A stretch of DNA of 64,000 bases from Fomitopsis serialis (GCF_022376445.1 NW_025955059.1:1-64000), one strand, 5' to 3'. Counted from the first letter of the stretch, positions 34,329 through 45,013 are shown. A program made the numbers and translations. Notes: generated by a model from the sequence alone, not told the origin.

Positions 34329-37300
34329 GCCTGCATCTGCATCCTATCTATTCATACTCTTCGATCCTAAAATTAAGTGCGCAGCGCGTAAGGCTGCTGC
34401 GAGACGCACGCTCGTTATAGCTATCTATTCTTTTCGTTCTCACTTCGCATTCTGCCAGCGCACAGCTGCCCAGCAACATTCGCATCCTGCATTGCTCCAC
34501 GTACTCTAGAAGCCGCTCCCCTCCCTCTACATTACATACTGCATAATCCCCCGGAGGGCCCCTGTACTGTACGCATACCGATCTTGCTTGTTTCACCTGC
34601 ATTGTAACACCAGCCACTGTCTGTACCTAGATCGATCATGACAACACAACACGATAATTGTCCTTGTAACCGCACGCAAATTTTCCGTCTTGTGAGCGAC
34701 AAACGTTCGACATCGGGAGCGAACGGCCCTGATTCATTGAGGTACGCCGGAGCGGACCCGGCTTGGCCGGGGAGAGGCTAAAATTCAGATCTGAGATGAG
34801 GTGGCAGCACTATTTTCGGCGCTGCGCGTCGCCGCGGCGTCGGCGTCGAGTCGGCCAACGCGTGGGCTCGGTGGACTCCCGGCTCGCCCGCGGCCGACGA
34901 GTGCGGAAAACTGAAGAACAAAAGATCGGATGGTCGGGAGTCGGGACGGCGCGGGAGGCTCAGGTGGACGACGCTGAGGATGCCGCTGAGGACGGTTGAC
35001 AAAGCGTGACGGGCGTGACGCGGCGCGGCTGAGTGATGGTGCATTTGTCAGCGTCCCGCCGGCGTGCGATGGGGCGACGAAGCTGCGATGGCTCGCGCGT
35101 GCGCGGTGACTGAGCGGCGCACACTCATCCTGACGCGAGTTCCGGGCTCGCGGCAGCCTCGTCAGCACGGCGGCTGGCCTCTGCGCGCGTGTCCCCTCGC
35201 TCGCCCACCTTCCACTCGCCGTGGTCGTGGCGTGATGCGGGAGTCGCCATCATGCCACCGAAGCCTCGCGCCGCGGCCTGCACAGTCAGAACGCAGGCAT
35301 GGTGACTCGGAGCCAAGTCAGACGACCCCAGCGTGCGCGGGCATGCAGGGGCCTGTCAATTCGGAACCTGCGCGATTGGCTCACGTCCGCCGTCCACCAC
35401 TGTCCGTCCACTGATATTCGAAACCCTCGATCCGAATGGCATGCCTTCGTAAGTTCGTCGCCCGAACTCTCCTTCATGGGCCGTGACAACTCACGGAACT
35501 CGGACTGGAGCTAGCGCCGTCGCCTTCGGTGAGCAGACCGCGAGAAACGACACACGGGCGGCGCCCGCTCCCAGCACGAGGCTGCACCGGTTGGGTTCAC
35601 AGAGTTGCCGGTGCGGCTGTCACATCGCCCCCAAAAGCACTCTATTGAACTTGATGCATTCGGCCGGTCCTGTGCGCCACAGCAGCTGTCTCGTACGGCC
35701 CTGCTACTTATGGTACCTGCGTCACTCCTGTCAACGTTTCTCGGGATGCTGTCCGTTGCGCTGCGCTTACATTAATGTCTTCAACGCCTTCAGGCTGCCC
35801 GGAAGTCCTGACTCGTTGGCCTCAATCTGGTTACGACCATCATCGTCTCCCAGCGCTGTCATACTCGCCTACATTCAAAACCTGTCCCCTTCAAGTTGTG
35901 TTCATGCGTGCACTGCCACCGCACTACTCGGTCGTCTCGCTGTCCGGGATCTACGGGCTCGATGAGTCGGTGTATGCGTCTTGGCAACCGGTGTCACTTG
36001 GATTGCTATGAACCTGTCGTTCGCACAAAGTGTACAGCATCTGCAAGCGGGATCTGTGTACCGGCAAGGCCCTTCGCAAGCATCACACCTCCAAGTCCGT
36101 ATGGCTGTCCTTGGACTCGGACCAAGATTTGGCTCGCGACGGAGAACGCTGGCCCCGACAGCTTCGGTGCTTGGGTCTTTGAAGATCAAACTTTGCTTGA
36201 TGTTGCACTCGCCGCCACCCCCGAGGCTGGGATCAAGGCATGCCGCGTTCCTGCAACAAGGTGGCCGCAACAAGATGTGGAGACCCCTCTTCTCACCGTC
36301 TGGGATACGAAGGGCTCAGTGACTACTGCACGACGTCGGGCGAACGTCGGCCTTCATCAAATCGCGATCAAGAGGGCGCAGTTCATTATGAATTTGGAAT
36401 TCGCCGATCCCTCCCATTGCCAACGTTCCAGTCACGATCATACTCTTCCAGGCCCTCGCCATGTGTCTGATCTTCTCTGCTGGTGCTCGCGGGAGGTCTT
36501 GTCTTGTCTGCGCAACTGCAGAGCATAGCGCCCTGAATTTGTAGGCCGCGCGTTCTGTCACTGGCGAACGATGCTGCATCCCAAGGCCCCTCCGAATCAT
36601 GGCCTGTCTTTCCTCCCGGTACAGCGCGTATACAAATGTGTACTGCGTCCCACGTACGGCCACCTGCTTCCGCCGCGAACTGGTATGATGCGCCGCTGGT
36701 ATCACCGGTCTCAGACCCATTTGACTGCGGGCTGTACGACGATGTTGCGCCACCTGATGGTTCTGCAGCATCGCAGCGGGGCCGGGAGAAACTGCAAAGC
36801 TCCCTACACAATGTCGGGCGGTGCCATATCGTCTTGTTCTCCGTCGGGACAGCGGACTACGGACCCGATGGGAACGTAAGTATCGGAATGGCAGGGTCTA
36901 GTGGCCTGTGGCGCGAAGAACGCCACCACGCAAGCCGTGTCTCACCTCCTCTCTCGTCCCTGTCTCTCTCTCAGTGCTCTTCAGGGATTTCACAGCGCAT
37001 ATACTCACCGTACAGCCCGTGCTAGCTACATATTAGCAGCATGCAGGTAACTATCCTTGCATATGACTCATCTTTGTTATGACCGCTCCCGGGCCTACCG
37101 ACGATATCAGACCAACTCTCATGGGGAGCCGCGGTAAAGGAATATACTTCGGAGGCCTCTCGTACATTTTATTGCATCCCCACAACATCCTGAACTGATG
37201 CAGAAGTGGTCGGAACTTGCTGGGGCTGCATATTTCTCGTCACAGTAGTCCTCATCTGGCAGGTCCCGTGTGCGGTTCACGATGCGGTTCACTGTTCAGT

Positions 37301-38248
37301 TTCGAGTCCCGTACCAAATTCAGGTTACGGAGGCTTTACTACTGCATAGATGATCGGAAGCCTCCGAGATGTCTCTCCTTCCTCTCGTCCTTGAGTTGCC
37401 CAGGCCGGATTTACAGAGTCCATGACCGCTGCCGAGGTGAGTTATTGGCCTTTCATGTTTACGACGCACTTTCCACTCATTCACCTCTCTTTGGTGGCGA
37501 TCCGTAGAACACATCCATAACCTGGGTGTCTACTATTTCGCTTCGTTTTCTCGTAGCGACTGTCCAGACAGTGTCAGAAAAGATTGTGCACGGCCATGCG
37601 CTCTGTACTCAGTTGCGGTAGTGCGAGCTTCCATTCTGTCAATTCCCGCACCCGAGAGGCCTCAGATATCAGGCACAGCGTCATCGCAGGCATGTCTTTG
37701 CCAATACTGAAGCGCTAATACATCAACCAGGTCAGCTGGTAAGTACAGTGTAACGTTCTTCCGCGTCGACATAGACTACGTCATTGTCGGTCATCACGTT
37801 CACTCTCCCTGCCACGCTACCGCCTGCACCAGAATCATCGGTGCCTCTAGAACGTATAGCGAGAATCGACGATACGCAGTACGATGTCTCATTTCCTGCT
37901 GGTCATATCCGACCGAGCTGACAAGTGCCTAATCACGATGACAGTACCGCAAGGCTGCGCATGAACCACTACTTTGCGCTTCGATAGAGGCCCCAACGCA
38001 CGGCCCACCTGATTCACCGAACTAGCCCCTTTGGTCGACTCGAGCCTCTACGAATAGGAGGCATACCCGACAAAGTGGCTGGGCGAGTGCATATGAGTGT
38101 CCAGTCCCAGGACAGGGGCCAGCTGGGGCCCCACACGCTCTGGGCGCTAGACCTAGCACTCCGTCTCGATCAGGCCTAATGTCGGCGCCGCACAACTTAA
38201 CTAGTAGGCCGCGGACGAGATACTTTGGAGCCGGCATCTGTCGTTCCT
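34329..38248. other. gene-poor region before MYND-B
   Basis: About 3.9 kb. GC-rich around 34.7-35.4 kb. Open frames at 35896-36528 and 36636-37025 have no recognisable domain and overlap antisense frames. Nothing supportable is seen. Confidence 0.4.
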
Positions 38249-39178
38249 ATGTCTTCCTCCCAGTCCCTCGTTCACGCCGCTGACATCGCGTCGGCGAGCG
38301 ACAAGGCACCTGCATGTAGCTCATGCGGGCTCGTGCCCAAGGAAGGACAACACTATCTGGTGTGCAAACGCTGCAAGCGAACAACATACTGCAGTCAAGT
38401 TTGCCAGCAAGACGATTGGGAGTCGCATCAGTGCGTACGACTCATCCATGGTTCTTTGCGTCGTCTCACATCCATCCGCAGACTTCCCTGCTCGGACGTG
38501 GCGTACAACATGGCGCGCATCCGCGCCATCCGCACAGCGTCACAGTCGACGACTACTGCAGATGTACCGTCGGCCGAGTCTCGGCTCCATCTCCTCGAGC
38601 ACTTCCTAGACGCTCACACAAGGATAGTGCAACAGATCGTCCCCGTCGCTACGCATCATCGCGGACGACGCGGAACGTTCGACTACTTGGGCGAGTATGT
38701 CGTCATCAGCCTGGCGTACCGGAACGATTGCGGCGGCAATCCCAGTCGGTCATATCGCGTTGATTCCACCGAGTTCCTGCGCATACCCGCCGCCTGCGAG
38801 CGATATCCCCACCTACGAGGACGCATGGAGCATTGGTTTAGCTTGAAAGGAGACGAATACCGGGCCAGGAGAGGCTTCCTAGGGTTCGTACACATCCTCT
38901 GGGTGGCCGACGACGACGGCTTCGTGGTGTGGCAAGCGCTGCCCGACTACGATGTGTCACCTCTTCAAGCCAGTGCTATGCGGCAAGCTGACGGTAGCGA
39001 TTGGCTGGCGCCGCTGCGGTGGGCGGCGGAGAATGGCTTCGTTTACCGGCATCCCCGTCCTGGCTTTCCCTTCCCTCTCATGGGGCATCTGCAGAAGAAA
39101 GGCGTAGGGTGGCAGTGGCAGCCGTTCTCCCATGCCCAACTGGTCGCCATGGGCAGCGACGGAGTCGCGCTCTTATAA
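38249..39178 (+). CDS. MYND zinc-finger protein B
   Basis: Start at MSSSQSLVHAADIASASDKA (38249). The MYND finger is ACSSCGLVPKEGQHYLVCKR then CKRTTYCSQVCQQDDWESHQ. A stop-free 51-base GT..AG intron (38431-38481) reads through in frame. Removing it gives SHQLPC and restores the canonical H-x3-C last zinc ligands, so it should be spliced. The rest matches MYND-A: HLLEHFLDAHTRIVQQIV, EYVVISLAYRNDCGGNPSRS, and the C-terminal DWLAPLRWAAENGFVYRHPR with GVGWQWQPFS. A protein-interaction finger is likely; the C-terminal domain is unknown. It is convergent with the tandem IRG array that begins at 39713. Confidence 0.8.
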   Translation: MSSSQSLVHAADIASASDKAPACSSCGLVPKEGQHYLVCKRCKRTTYCSQVCQQDDWESHQCVRLIHGSLRRLTSIRRLPCSDVAYNMARIRAIRTASQSTTTADVPSAESRLHLLEHFLDAHTRIVQQIVPVATHHRGRRGTFDYLGEYVVISLAYRNDCGGNPSRSYRVDSTEFLRIPAACERYPHLRGRMEHWFSLKGDEYRARRGFLGFVHILWVADDDGFVVWQALPDYDVSPLQASAMRQADGSDWLAPLRWAAENGFVYRHPRPGFPFPLMGHLQKKGVGWQWQPFSHAQLVAMGSDGVALL

Positions 39179-39712
39179 AGGGGCTATTAGTGCGTACTGT
39201 CGACTTCGAGTGTGGCTTTTATTGATTACCCGATATCAGAGCCTCCCTACTCGGCGTATGTTGTTTGTGCGGCCCCGTCGCTGGGTGATATTTGGATCCC
39301 TGGGCATTGCGGGTATGTCTATTACTGTATGTTCGACGTCTATGCATTGGCTTCTGGCATCATGATGGCCGAGCACGGATGGCCGACTCACTCGCCGCGC
39401 AATTGCGAGGGTACGCGAAGGATAGCGTCGTAAGTCAACCCGATATTGCGCTATAACATTGACACGTTGGACGCTGAAGTGGTCGGTCGCGCATGGTTGC
39501 TTGTGCTGACTGCAGGGATGTCAGGTTTCTAGCATTCTTGTCACTCGTAGTAGAGGCCGTGACGCGCACCTGACTAGATCATGTCAATATCATTCAGGTG
39601 TAGGCCTCGGGAGCAACTCTGTACTCTTGGTTCCGATACTATACAAATGTTTGCCTACTCAATCATTGCGCGTGCGACGAAACGTTACAACTGTATACAT
39701 AGCCCGAAACCA
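39179..39712. other. convergent 3' region between MYND-B and IRG-3
   Basis: About 530 bases, no gene recognised. Confidence 0.45.
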
Positions 39713-40768
39713 TCAATCCCTGGACTTCAGGAGCGGCGTGACTTCAGCTACGCTACTGGAGTCAAAATTCAACACCCGTCTGCGACGTACATCTTCGCAA
39801 ATATCTCCTAATAGCTCCCATTCATGAAAGTTGCCCCGCGGCAGCTTGGCCTCTCCAGAGCCAACCTGCGTTCCGCTGCCGTTGATGACAGCGTGAAGAA
39901 CAAACTCCTCGACGAAGTACACCGGCTGTGCTGGAAGCCCGGCGTCCTTCAGCGCCTCCTCGACAGCTTCCTTCGTGGGTCGCATGTAGTGACTACGAGC
40001 GTTCTGCCACAACGCCGAATTCTGACCGATCTTGACCCGTTGACTCCTCGAGCCATCCGGGAAAAGGGCGACCAACAAACGATCAGTGTGCTTGCCTGCA
40101 CAGACGATGTATGACGGTATGTCGAAGTGCGCACAGCCCTCTAGGATGGCCAGATCCGACTTCGTGAATGAGCCTTCCTGGTCAAGCAAAACCAGGAATG
40201 CGTCAAAGAAATAGAAGCCCTTGTCCTTGAAGAATTGCCAGCCCGGGACTGACAGCTTCTCCAAAGTGGGGATAAGGTGAAAGACGACGGGGTGGTCGAG
40301 GCTGGTGAAACGATGTGTGCCAGCCGCTGTGGTCACGGAGGTGCTGATCATGTCCGGATCGCCTTTGTGCGCATTTCTACGACTGAGGGAGGCGCTCAGG
40401 AGCGAGAGCCTGTCCTTCGCGGTAGAGCCGGTGATCGCGAAGTGGGCGAGGTGCTGTTTGTACCCCAGACGCACGAATGCGGCTTCGAACTCGCTCACTG
40501 TCGGTACTTCGACAGGTCGAATAGATCGGGTAGGCAGCGATGTCCACATCCCAAAGACTTGTCCCTCAAGCCCCTCGATTACTCCTCGTGGTTTCTCTGC
40601 CAGTACCATGAGTCTTCGCTGCCCCTGCCTTCCACGCGATGTCACCCGGGCGCTGCGTCCCCGGGCGTGCGTTACGATCAGCTCCTTCAGCTGCTCTAAA
40701 GTTGGGTTCGGCCCCATCTCCTCAGAGCAGGCGGCGTCGACGATGGCTCTGCTAGATGCACTACCCAT
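39713..40768 (-). CDS. IRG-like pseudo-GTPase, copy 3
   Basis: 351 residues from the ATG at 40768 (MGSASSRAIVDAA). This start is chosen over the upstream ATG at 40837 because the MG start aligns with the sister copies and creates an MGxxxS myristoylation signal. NP motif GPNPTL (19-24), no hydrophobic helix, RSIRPVEVPT linker (81-90). The G domain fold is retained (VRLGYKQHLAHFAITG, FFDAFLVLLDQEGSFTKSD, DLAILEGCAHFDIPSYIVC), but G1 reads GSTAKDRL (114-121) instead of GxxxxGKS, G3 DIPGAGT is replaced by LIPTLEK, and the VRSK block by VCAGK. The C-terminal helices (LWQNARSHYM, AGLPAQPVYFVEE, ICEDVRRRRV) are intact. The frame is open with conserved flanks, so it is probably a non-binding regulator or scaffold, not a dead gene. 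Confidence 0.8.
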   Translation of the reverse strand: MGSASSRAIVDAACSEEMGPNPTLEQLKELIVTHARGRSARVTSRGRQGQRRLMVLAEKPRGVIEGLEGQVFGMWTSLPTRSIRPVEVPTVSEFEAAFVRLGYKQHLAHFAITGSTAKDRLSLLSASLSRRNAHKGDPDMISTSVTTAAGTHRFTSLDHPVVFHLIPTLEKLSVPGWQFFKDKGFYFFDAFLVLLDQEGSFTKSDLAILEGCAHFDIPSYIVCAGKHTDRLLVALFPDGSRSQRVKIGQNSALWQNARSHYMRPTKEAVEEALKDAGLPAQPVYFVEEFVLHAVINGSGTQVGSGEAKLPRGNFHEWELLGDICEDVRRRRVLNFDSSSVAEVTPLLKSRD

Positions 40769-41780
40769 CCTTTGGGCCGGGCTTCTCACTGGCATAACGT
40801 GTAAGTGATTAACCATTGCCAGTGAGGCCTCCTGCAACGGACGTACAGAAAGATCGCCTTTGCTATGGGTACTGCTTGTGGTGAGATAGAACGAGCTTGA
40901 ATGTGGAGAGTCTCGGGGAGATAACGCACCCTGAATCTGCGGAGTCGCAACTCATATTAAGGTTGTTCACTGAACCTTAAACGGACCTACGTATACTGTC
41001 CATGCCGCCATATATAGTACATCCTGATTCCTCACCTGCGAAGGCCCACGGCGTAGTAGATTCCCTTGATAATATTGGGAGTCGGAGGCGGATACCGGGC
41101 AATGAGGAGTATGTTATGCATCTATGCATCAGCTTGGGGCGTTACTAGAACGGCTAGTTCATTCCCTGCCACGGCTCCTAAAGAGTGAGAGTACATTGTG
41201 AAGGACTTGATAGTAGTACTTAGCCTCCAGATCCGTTGGGCGTTGAAGTGGTTGGATACGCATGATGAGTGCTTGCACTTGCGGGGGCGGCCTTCCGAGT
41301 TTATATATACGATCGCAGTGGAGGCGGTCTGGTCCGAATCGCGCACAACGGGCGTGAATGAACCCGAAAAGGTTCGAAGACTTAGATGGAGGCTGCGCAA
41401 GTGAAGTACTGCAGCAATACTGTACAGAGCCGTGCCGCCGCACTGGTAACTTAGCCTAATACCTGAGAGGAGGTAATTGGCATGTCACGGTGGTGGGCGC
41501 TCCCGTTCCGTCTGTCTGGTACATACTACTACTTATAAGGTCCCCCACACTGCTAGCACTGAGTGCTGAGTACTGACTGAGCATTCGGACTAGTACTTGT
41601 ATGTCACAAACGACAAGTGACATACATGTACCGTCGCACCAGCTCGGCCCTGCCCATGTGTCGAGCAGACTCGGTCAATTGGAAAAATCGATGCTACTGT
41701 ACAAACGCTTGACCTCCGCTTCACCGCGACAATTGTACATAACGTGCCATGTGTGGATGCAGTACCCGGAGACGAGAACG
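40769..41780. other. region between IRG-3 and IRG-4
   Basis: About 1 kb: promoter of IRG-3 with an inverted repeat (40957-40980) and a TATATAT near 41014. No gene recognised. Confidence 0.45.
40957..40980. repeat. inverted repeat upstream of IRG-3
   Basis: TTAAGGTT, 8-base spacer, AACCTTAA: a perfect 8-base inverted repeat 189 bases upstream of the IRG-3 start. AACCTTAAA recurs upstream of IRG-4 (near 43127). Confidence 0.5.
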
Positions 41781-42908
41781 TTAGTGGTTCATAGATATGA
41801 GGAGGACATTGCCCGTGTTTGTCCATGAGTCATGACCGAGCACACGTCTGCAACGTACATCTTCGCACACATCTCCCAATAGCTCCCATTCGTCAAAATT
41901 AGCAACGCCGGGCATTGGCTTCGTTTCTCTCCTGGTAGCCTGCCTGCCGAGACCTTTGATGGTAGCGTAAAGGGTTTTTCTGAAGCTGATTAGCCACTGC
42001 CAGCACCCTTTGCCGCTGATGATATCGTGGAGAGTGGACTCCTCGACGAAGTAGACCGACTGTGCTGGAAGCTCGGCGTATCTCAGCGCCTTCTCGACAG
42101 CCGCTTCGGTGGATCGCATATAGCGACTACGAGCGTTCTGCGAGAATGCCGGGTTATTATGACCGGTCCTGATCCGCTGGCTCCTTGCGCCATTGGCACT
42201 GGAACCAAGGGTGGTCAACACACGGTCAGTGTGCGCGCCTGCACAGACGATGTATGACGGTATGTCGAAATGCGCACAGCCCTCTAGGATGGCCAGATCC
42301 GACTTCGTGAATGAGCCTTCCTGGTCAAGCAAGACCACGAAAGCATCAAAGAGGTAGAACCCCTTGTCCTTGAAGAATCGCCAGTTCGGAACTGACAGCG
42401 TCTCCAAGGTGGGGATAAGGTGGAAGACGACGAGGTTGTCGCGGCTGGTAAAACGATGTGTGCCGATCGCTGTGGTCTCAGAGGGGTCCGGATCGCCTTT
42501 GTACGCATCCCTACGACCGAGGAAGGCGTTCAGGAGCGAGAGCCTGTCCCTCCAGGTAGCGCCAGCGATCGCGAAGTGGACGAGGTCCTTCTCGTACCCA
42601 AGACGCACACAAGCGGCTATGTACTCGTCCATGGACGGTACTTCCACGGGTCGAATGGATCTAGGAGGCAGCTGGGACTGCATTACTCCAAGGATACGAC
42701 CTTCATGGCCTGCAACTGTTGGTTGCTCTGCCAGCGTCATGAGCCTATGCAGCCCCCGCCTCTTTCGTGGCAAAATCAACTCCGCGCGGCGCTCCTGGAT
42801 TTGCTCGTTGATCAGCTCTTCTAGCTGCACCAACGTAGGGTTCGGCCCCATTTTCTCGGACCGAGCGGCATCGACATCGACGATGGCTCTGCTGGATGCA
42901 GTACCCAT
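41781..42908 (-). CDS. IRG-like pseudo-GTPase, copy 4
   Basis: 375 residues from the ATG at 42908 (MGTASSRAIVDVDAARSEKM). Tandem duplicate of copy 3 with the same MGxxxS start, GPNPTL motif and RSIRPVEVPS linker. The P loop reads GATWRDRL (116-123) and lacks the Lys-Ser pair. It keeps SETT in switch I, but LIPTLETLS replaces DxPGxGT and VCAGAHTD replaces VRSK. LSLLNAFLGRRDAYKGD after the P loop still matches the active copy 5. An insert (GCWQWLISFRKTLYATIKGL) before the C-terminal DEWELLGDVCEDV may be a retained intron. A 101-base stretch is nearly identical to copy 3. Likely a nucleotide-free partner of the active IRGs. Confidence 0.8.
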   Translation of the reverse strand: MGTASSRAIVDVDAARSEKMGPNPTLVQLEELINEQIQERRAELILPRKRRGLHRLMTLAEQPTVAGHEGRILGVMQSQLPPRSIRPVEVPSMDEYIAACVRLGYEKDLVHFAIAGATWRDRLSLLNAFLGRRDAYKGDPDPSETTAIGTHRFTSRDNLVVFHLIPTLETLSVPNWRFFKDKGFYLFDAFVVLLDQEGSFTKSDLAILEGCAHFDIPSYIVCAGAHTDRVLTTLGSSANGARSQRIRTGHNNPAFSQNARSRYMRSTEAAVEKALRYAELPAQSVYFVEESTLHDIISGKGCWQWLISFRKTLYATIKGLGRQATRRETKPMPGVANFDEWELLGDVCEDVRCRRVLGHDSWTNTGNVLLISMNH

Positions 42909-43483
42909 GCCTTGAGCTTTCAACCGCTTAAGCTACAGAACGTATAAGCGACCATCTATTCAGGCATTATGTATGTATGTTACGCACCGGGAGACCAGCT
43001 TTGCCGTAGGCAACGACGACTTGGTGGGAGAGATATGGAGGGTGGTCGTGGAGATTGGGCAGCCTGAGTCTGCAGGAACGGCCCGCTAACGTACTCACAG
43101 CTCACGAGCATATCTAGGTTTCAAACCTTAAAGGAGCATACCGTCAGTACCGCTGCCGTATGAGGTTGAAGAAGCTCTGAAGGTATGCGCCTAGACGAGA
43201 GGAAGCGCCGCCATATGGTCTTGTCACAACAGCGTCTTGAACTGTGCGTCTATACTTATCTTCATCTTCGCCGGGAAGTTCATGGCCGGTCCCATGTCCA
43301 TGGTGCGAACAGCCCGTGGACTACGCTGAAGAAACTGCCGTTATTACTGTGAAGTCAGACGAACCATCGTTACAACAAGACGTGCTTACTGCTGCGACGG
43401 TACACATAGAACAAGAATACGACCTCAAAGCACAACTGCATCGTACACGACATACGCCACTGAACTGGGTGCCACACTGAAAG
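42909..43483. other. region between IRG-4 and IRG-5
   Basis: About 575 bases. Near 43121-43137 AGGTTT-C-AAACCT forms a small palindrome with AACCTTAAA, resembling the IRG-3 upstream repeat. Confidence 0.4.
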
Positions 43484-44650
43484 TTAAGACTCGAAATCCT
43501 CAACGACGCGCCTACGGCGTGCCTCATCAAGGATATCCCTCAACAACCTCCACTCATCAAAGTCATCGCGGCTCGGCTCGGACTGTCCTCTGATGATGGG
43601 TCGAAGGTTATCCTTGTCTACGATGTAAACCCGCTGCGCAGGAAGCCCAGCCTCTTTGAGGTTCTTCTTGACATCGCTTCGTGTGTCCTGAACGAACTTG
43701 TCGCGAGCAGCGTACCAAAGCGGCTGCCCGCGCACGTCGCGACCATCTTTCCCAGCGTCAGCAGTGTAGTCACTGAGACTGATGTCGGTCATGACGTTGC
43801 GAACGTGCTGAAGCGCCTTGGAGCGGACGATGTACGTGGGGATATTGAAGCGTTCCGAGTTCTTCAATATCGCGATGTCCGTCTCCGTGAAGCGGTTGTC
43901 GAACAGGACAATGATGGCGTCAAACGCATACAGCGCTTGGTCGCTGAAGTACTGCCAGCCCGGGACGGACAACGTCCCCGCACCGGGGACGTCGTACCAG
44001 ACGAAGGGGTTGTCGAGATTGGGGTCGGCGTACCGCGTGATCTCCTTCGTCGTCTCGGAGGTGCCAGTTGGGGCAGCGCCCCTGTCCGCATTCCTCCGGC
44101 CGAGGAAGGCGTTCAGGAGCGAGGACTTGCCGCTCCCAGCAACACCGGCAATCGCGAAGTGGATGTAGCCCTCTTCGTACTGCAGGAGTTGCTTGGCAGC
44201 CTCGTACTCTCCCTCGGTGGGCACCTTGACAGGCCTGATGGGCCTCTGCTGGCGCTGCTCCGCCTCGCGCGCTGCCTTATCGGCGGCAACATGCATTTCC
44301 TCCGCACGCAGCTGCTCCCGGCGCGCGCGGCGCAACGCTTCCCGACCATCCATACGTTCCTTCCAGTACTGTTCCGCCCTGTCCTCCGCCTGCTCAGCCC
44401 GACCGGTTCGTCGCAGCGTCTCGCGTGCATTCATGCGTTCCTGAAAGAACCGTTCGGAGTAGTACTCCGCCGCGGTCGACTGATCAGCTGTCTTGGGCTT
44501 GGGCTTGGGCTCTGGCGCACGTTGGTGTATGAGCACCTTCAGCTGCGACATGGTAGGGTTCGGCTCCATCTTTTCAGAGCGGAAGGCGTTGCGGATCGCT
44601 TCGAAGGCTCGTTTGGCTGCACTCCCAACTGCGCTGACTGCGTTGCCCAT
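43484..44650 (-). CDS. IRG-like P-loop GTPase, copy 5
   Basis: 388 residues from the ATG at 44650 (MGNAVSAVGSAAKRAFEAIR). The MG start fits N-myristoylation, and an upstream in-frame ATG at 44677 is less likely. NP motif EPNPTM (29-34); a Pro/Lys stretch (46-53); a charged coiled coil with two related blocks, ERFFQERMNARETLRRTGRA and EQYWKERMDGREALRRARRE (67-113); linker RPIRPVKVPT (136-145). G domain complete: G1 GVAGSGKS (169-176), GTSETT (196-201), G3 DVPGAGT (220-226), NRFTETDIAILK, VRSKALQHV. C-terminal LWYAARDKFVQDTRSDV, AGLPAQRVYIVDKD and LDEARRRRVVEDFES. Full set of motifs except the G4 Asp. It is the only active-looking member of this tandem array, next to the two pseudo-GTPases. Confidence 0.88.
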   Translation of the reverse strand: MGNAVSAVGSAAKRAFEAIRNAFRSEKMEPNPTMSQLKVLIHQRAPEPKPKPKTADQSTAAEYYSERFFQERMNARETLRRTGRAEQAEDRAEQYWKERMDGREALRRARREQLRAEEMHVAADKAAREAEQRQQRPIRPVKVPTEGEYEAAKQLLQYEEGYIHFAIAGVAGSGKSSLLNAFLGRRNADRGAAPTGTSETTKEITRYADPNLDNPFVWYDVPGAGTLSVPGWQYFSDQALYAFDAIIVLFDNRFTETDIAILKNSERFNIPTYIVRSKALQHVRNVMTDISLSDYTADAGKDGRDVRGQPLWYAARDKFVQDTRSDVKKNLKEAGLPAQRVYIVDKDNLRPIIRGQSEPSRDDFDEWRLLRDILDEARRRRVVEDFES

Positions 44651-45013
44651 AATCCCTGTGGTGGGCTGCGGTAACACAGGACGAATCTAGCATTTTATCA
44701 TCGACCGATGAAGATAGTACACTTACCGGTAGGCTCGAGTTGCTACCTGCCTGTGAGCAGAGACGGGGTCACCAGCAGATAAGACCACCTATATAGAGGT
44801 CCCGCTGACGTACATCAAAAACCATAAATGCGGATGTGTGTACGCCACAGGTTAGTCGTGGATGCGAGAAGCAGGGTCATGAGACCCTAGGACAGGCATG
44901 GGCGCATCCTTACTCACACTCACAGTTGCCGCACGCTAACCGTATACCGGGCGAAGCGTAGAAGAAATGCTATACACGACAACTACCCACATACATCATG
45001 CGATTTTGACAGT
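44651..45013. other. IRG-5 promoter / RPN6 3' flank
   Basis: About 360 bases with a TATATAG near 44790. No gene. Confidence 0.45.

Noticed and set aside
35896..36528. 210-codon plus-strand frame
   Set aside because: No recognisable domain, and antisense frames of similar length overlap it.
43805..44674. 289-codon plus-strand frame opposite IRG-5, and a similar 272-codon minus frame opposite IRG-7 (60874-61692)
   Set aside because: Arg/Leu/Ala-rich antisense shadows of coiled-coil and GTPase coding sequence.
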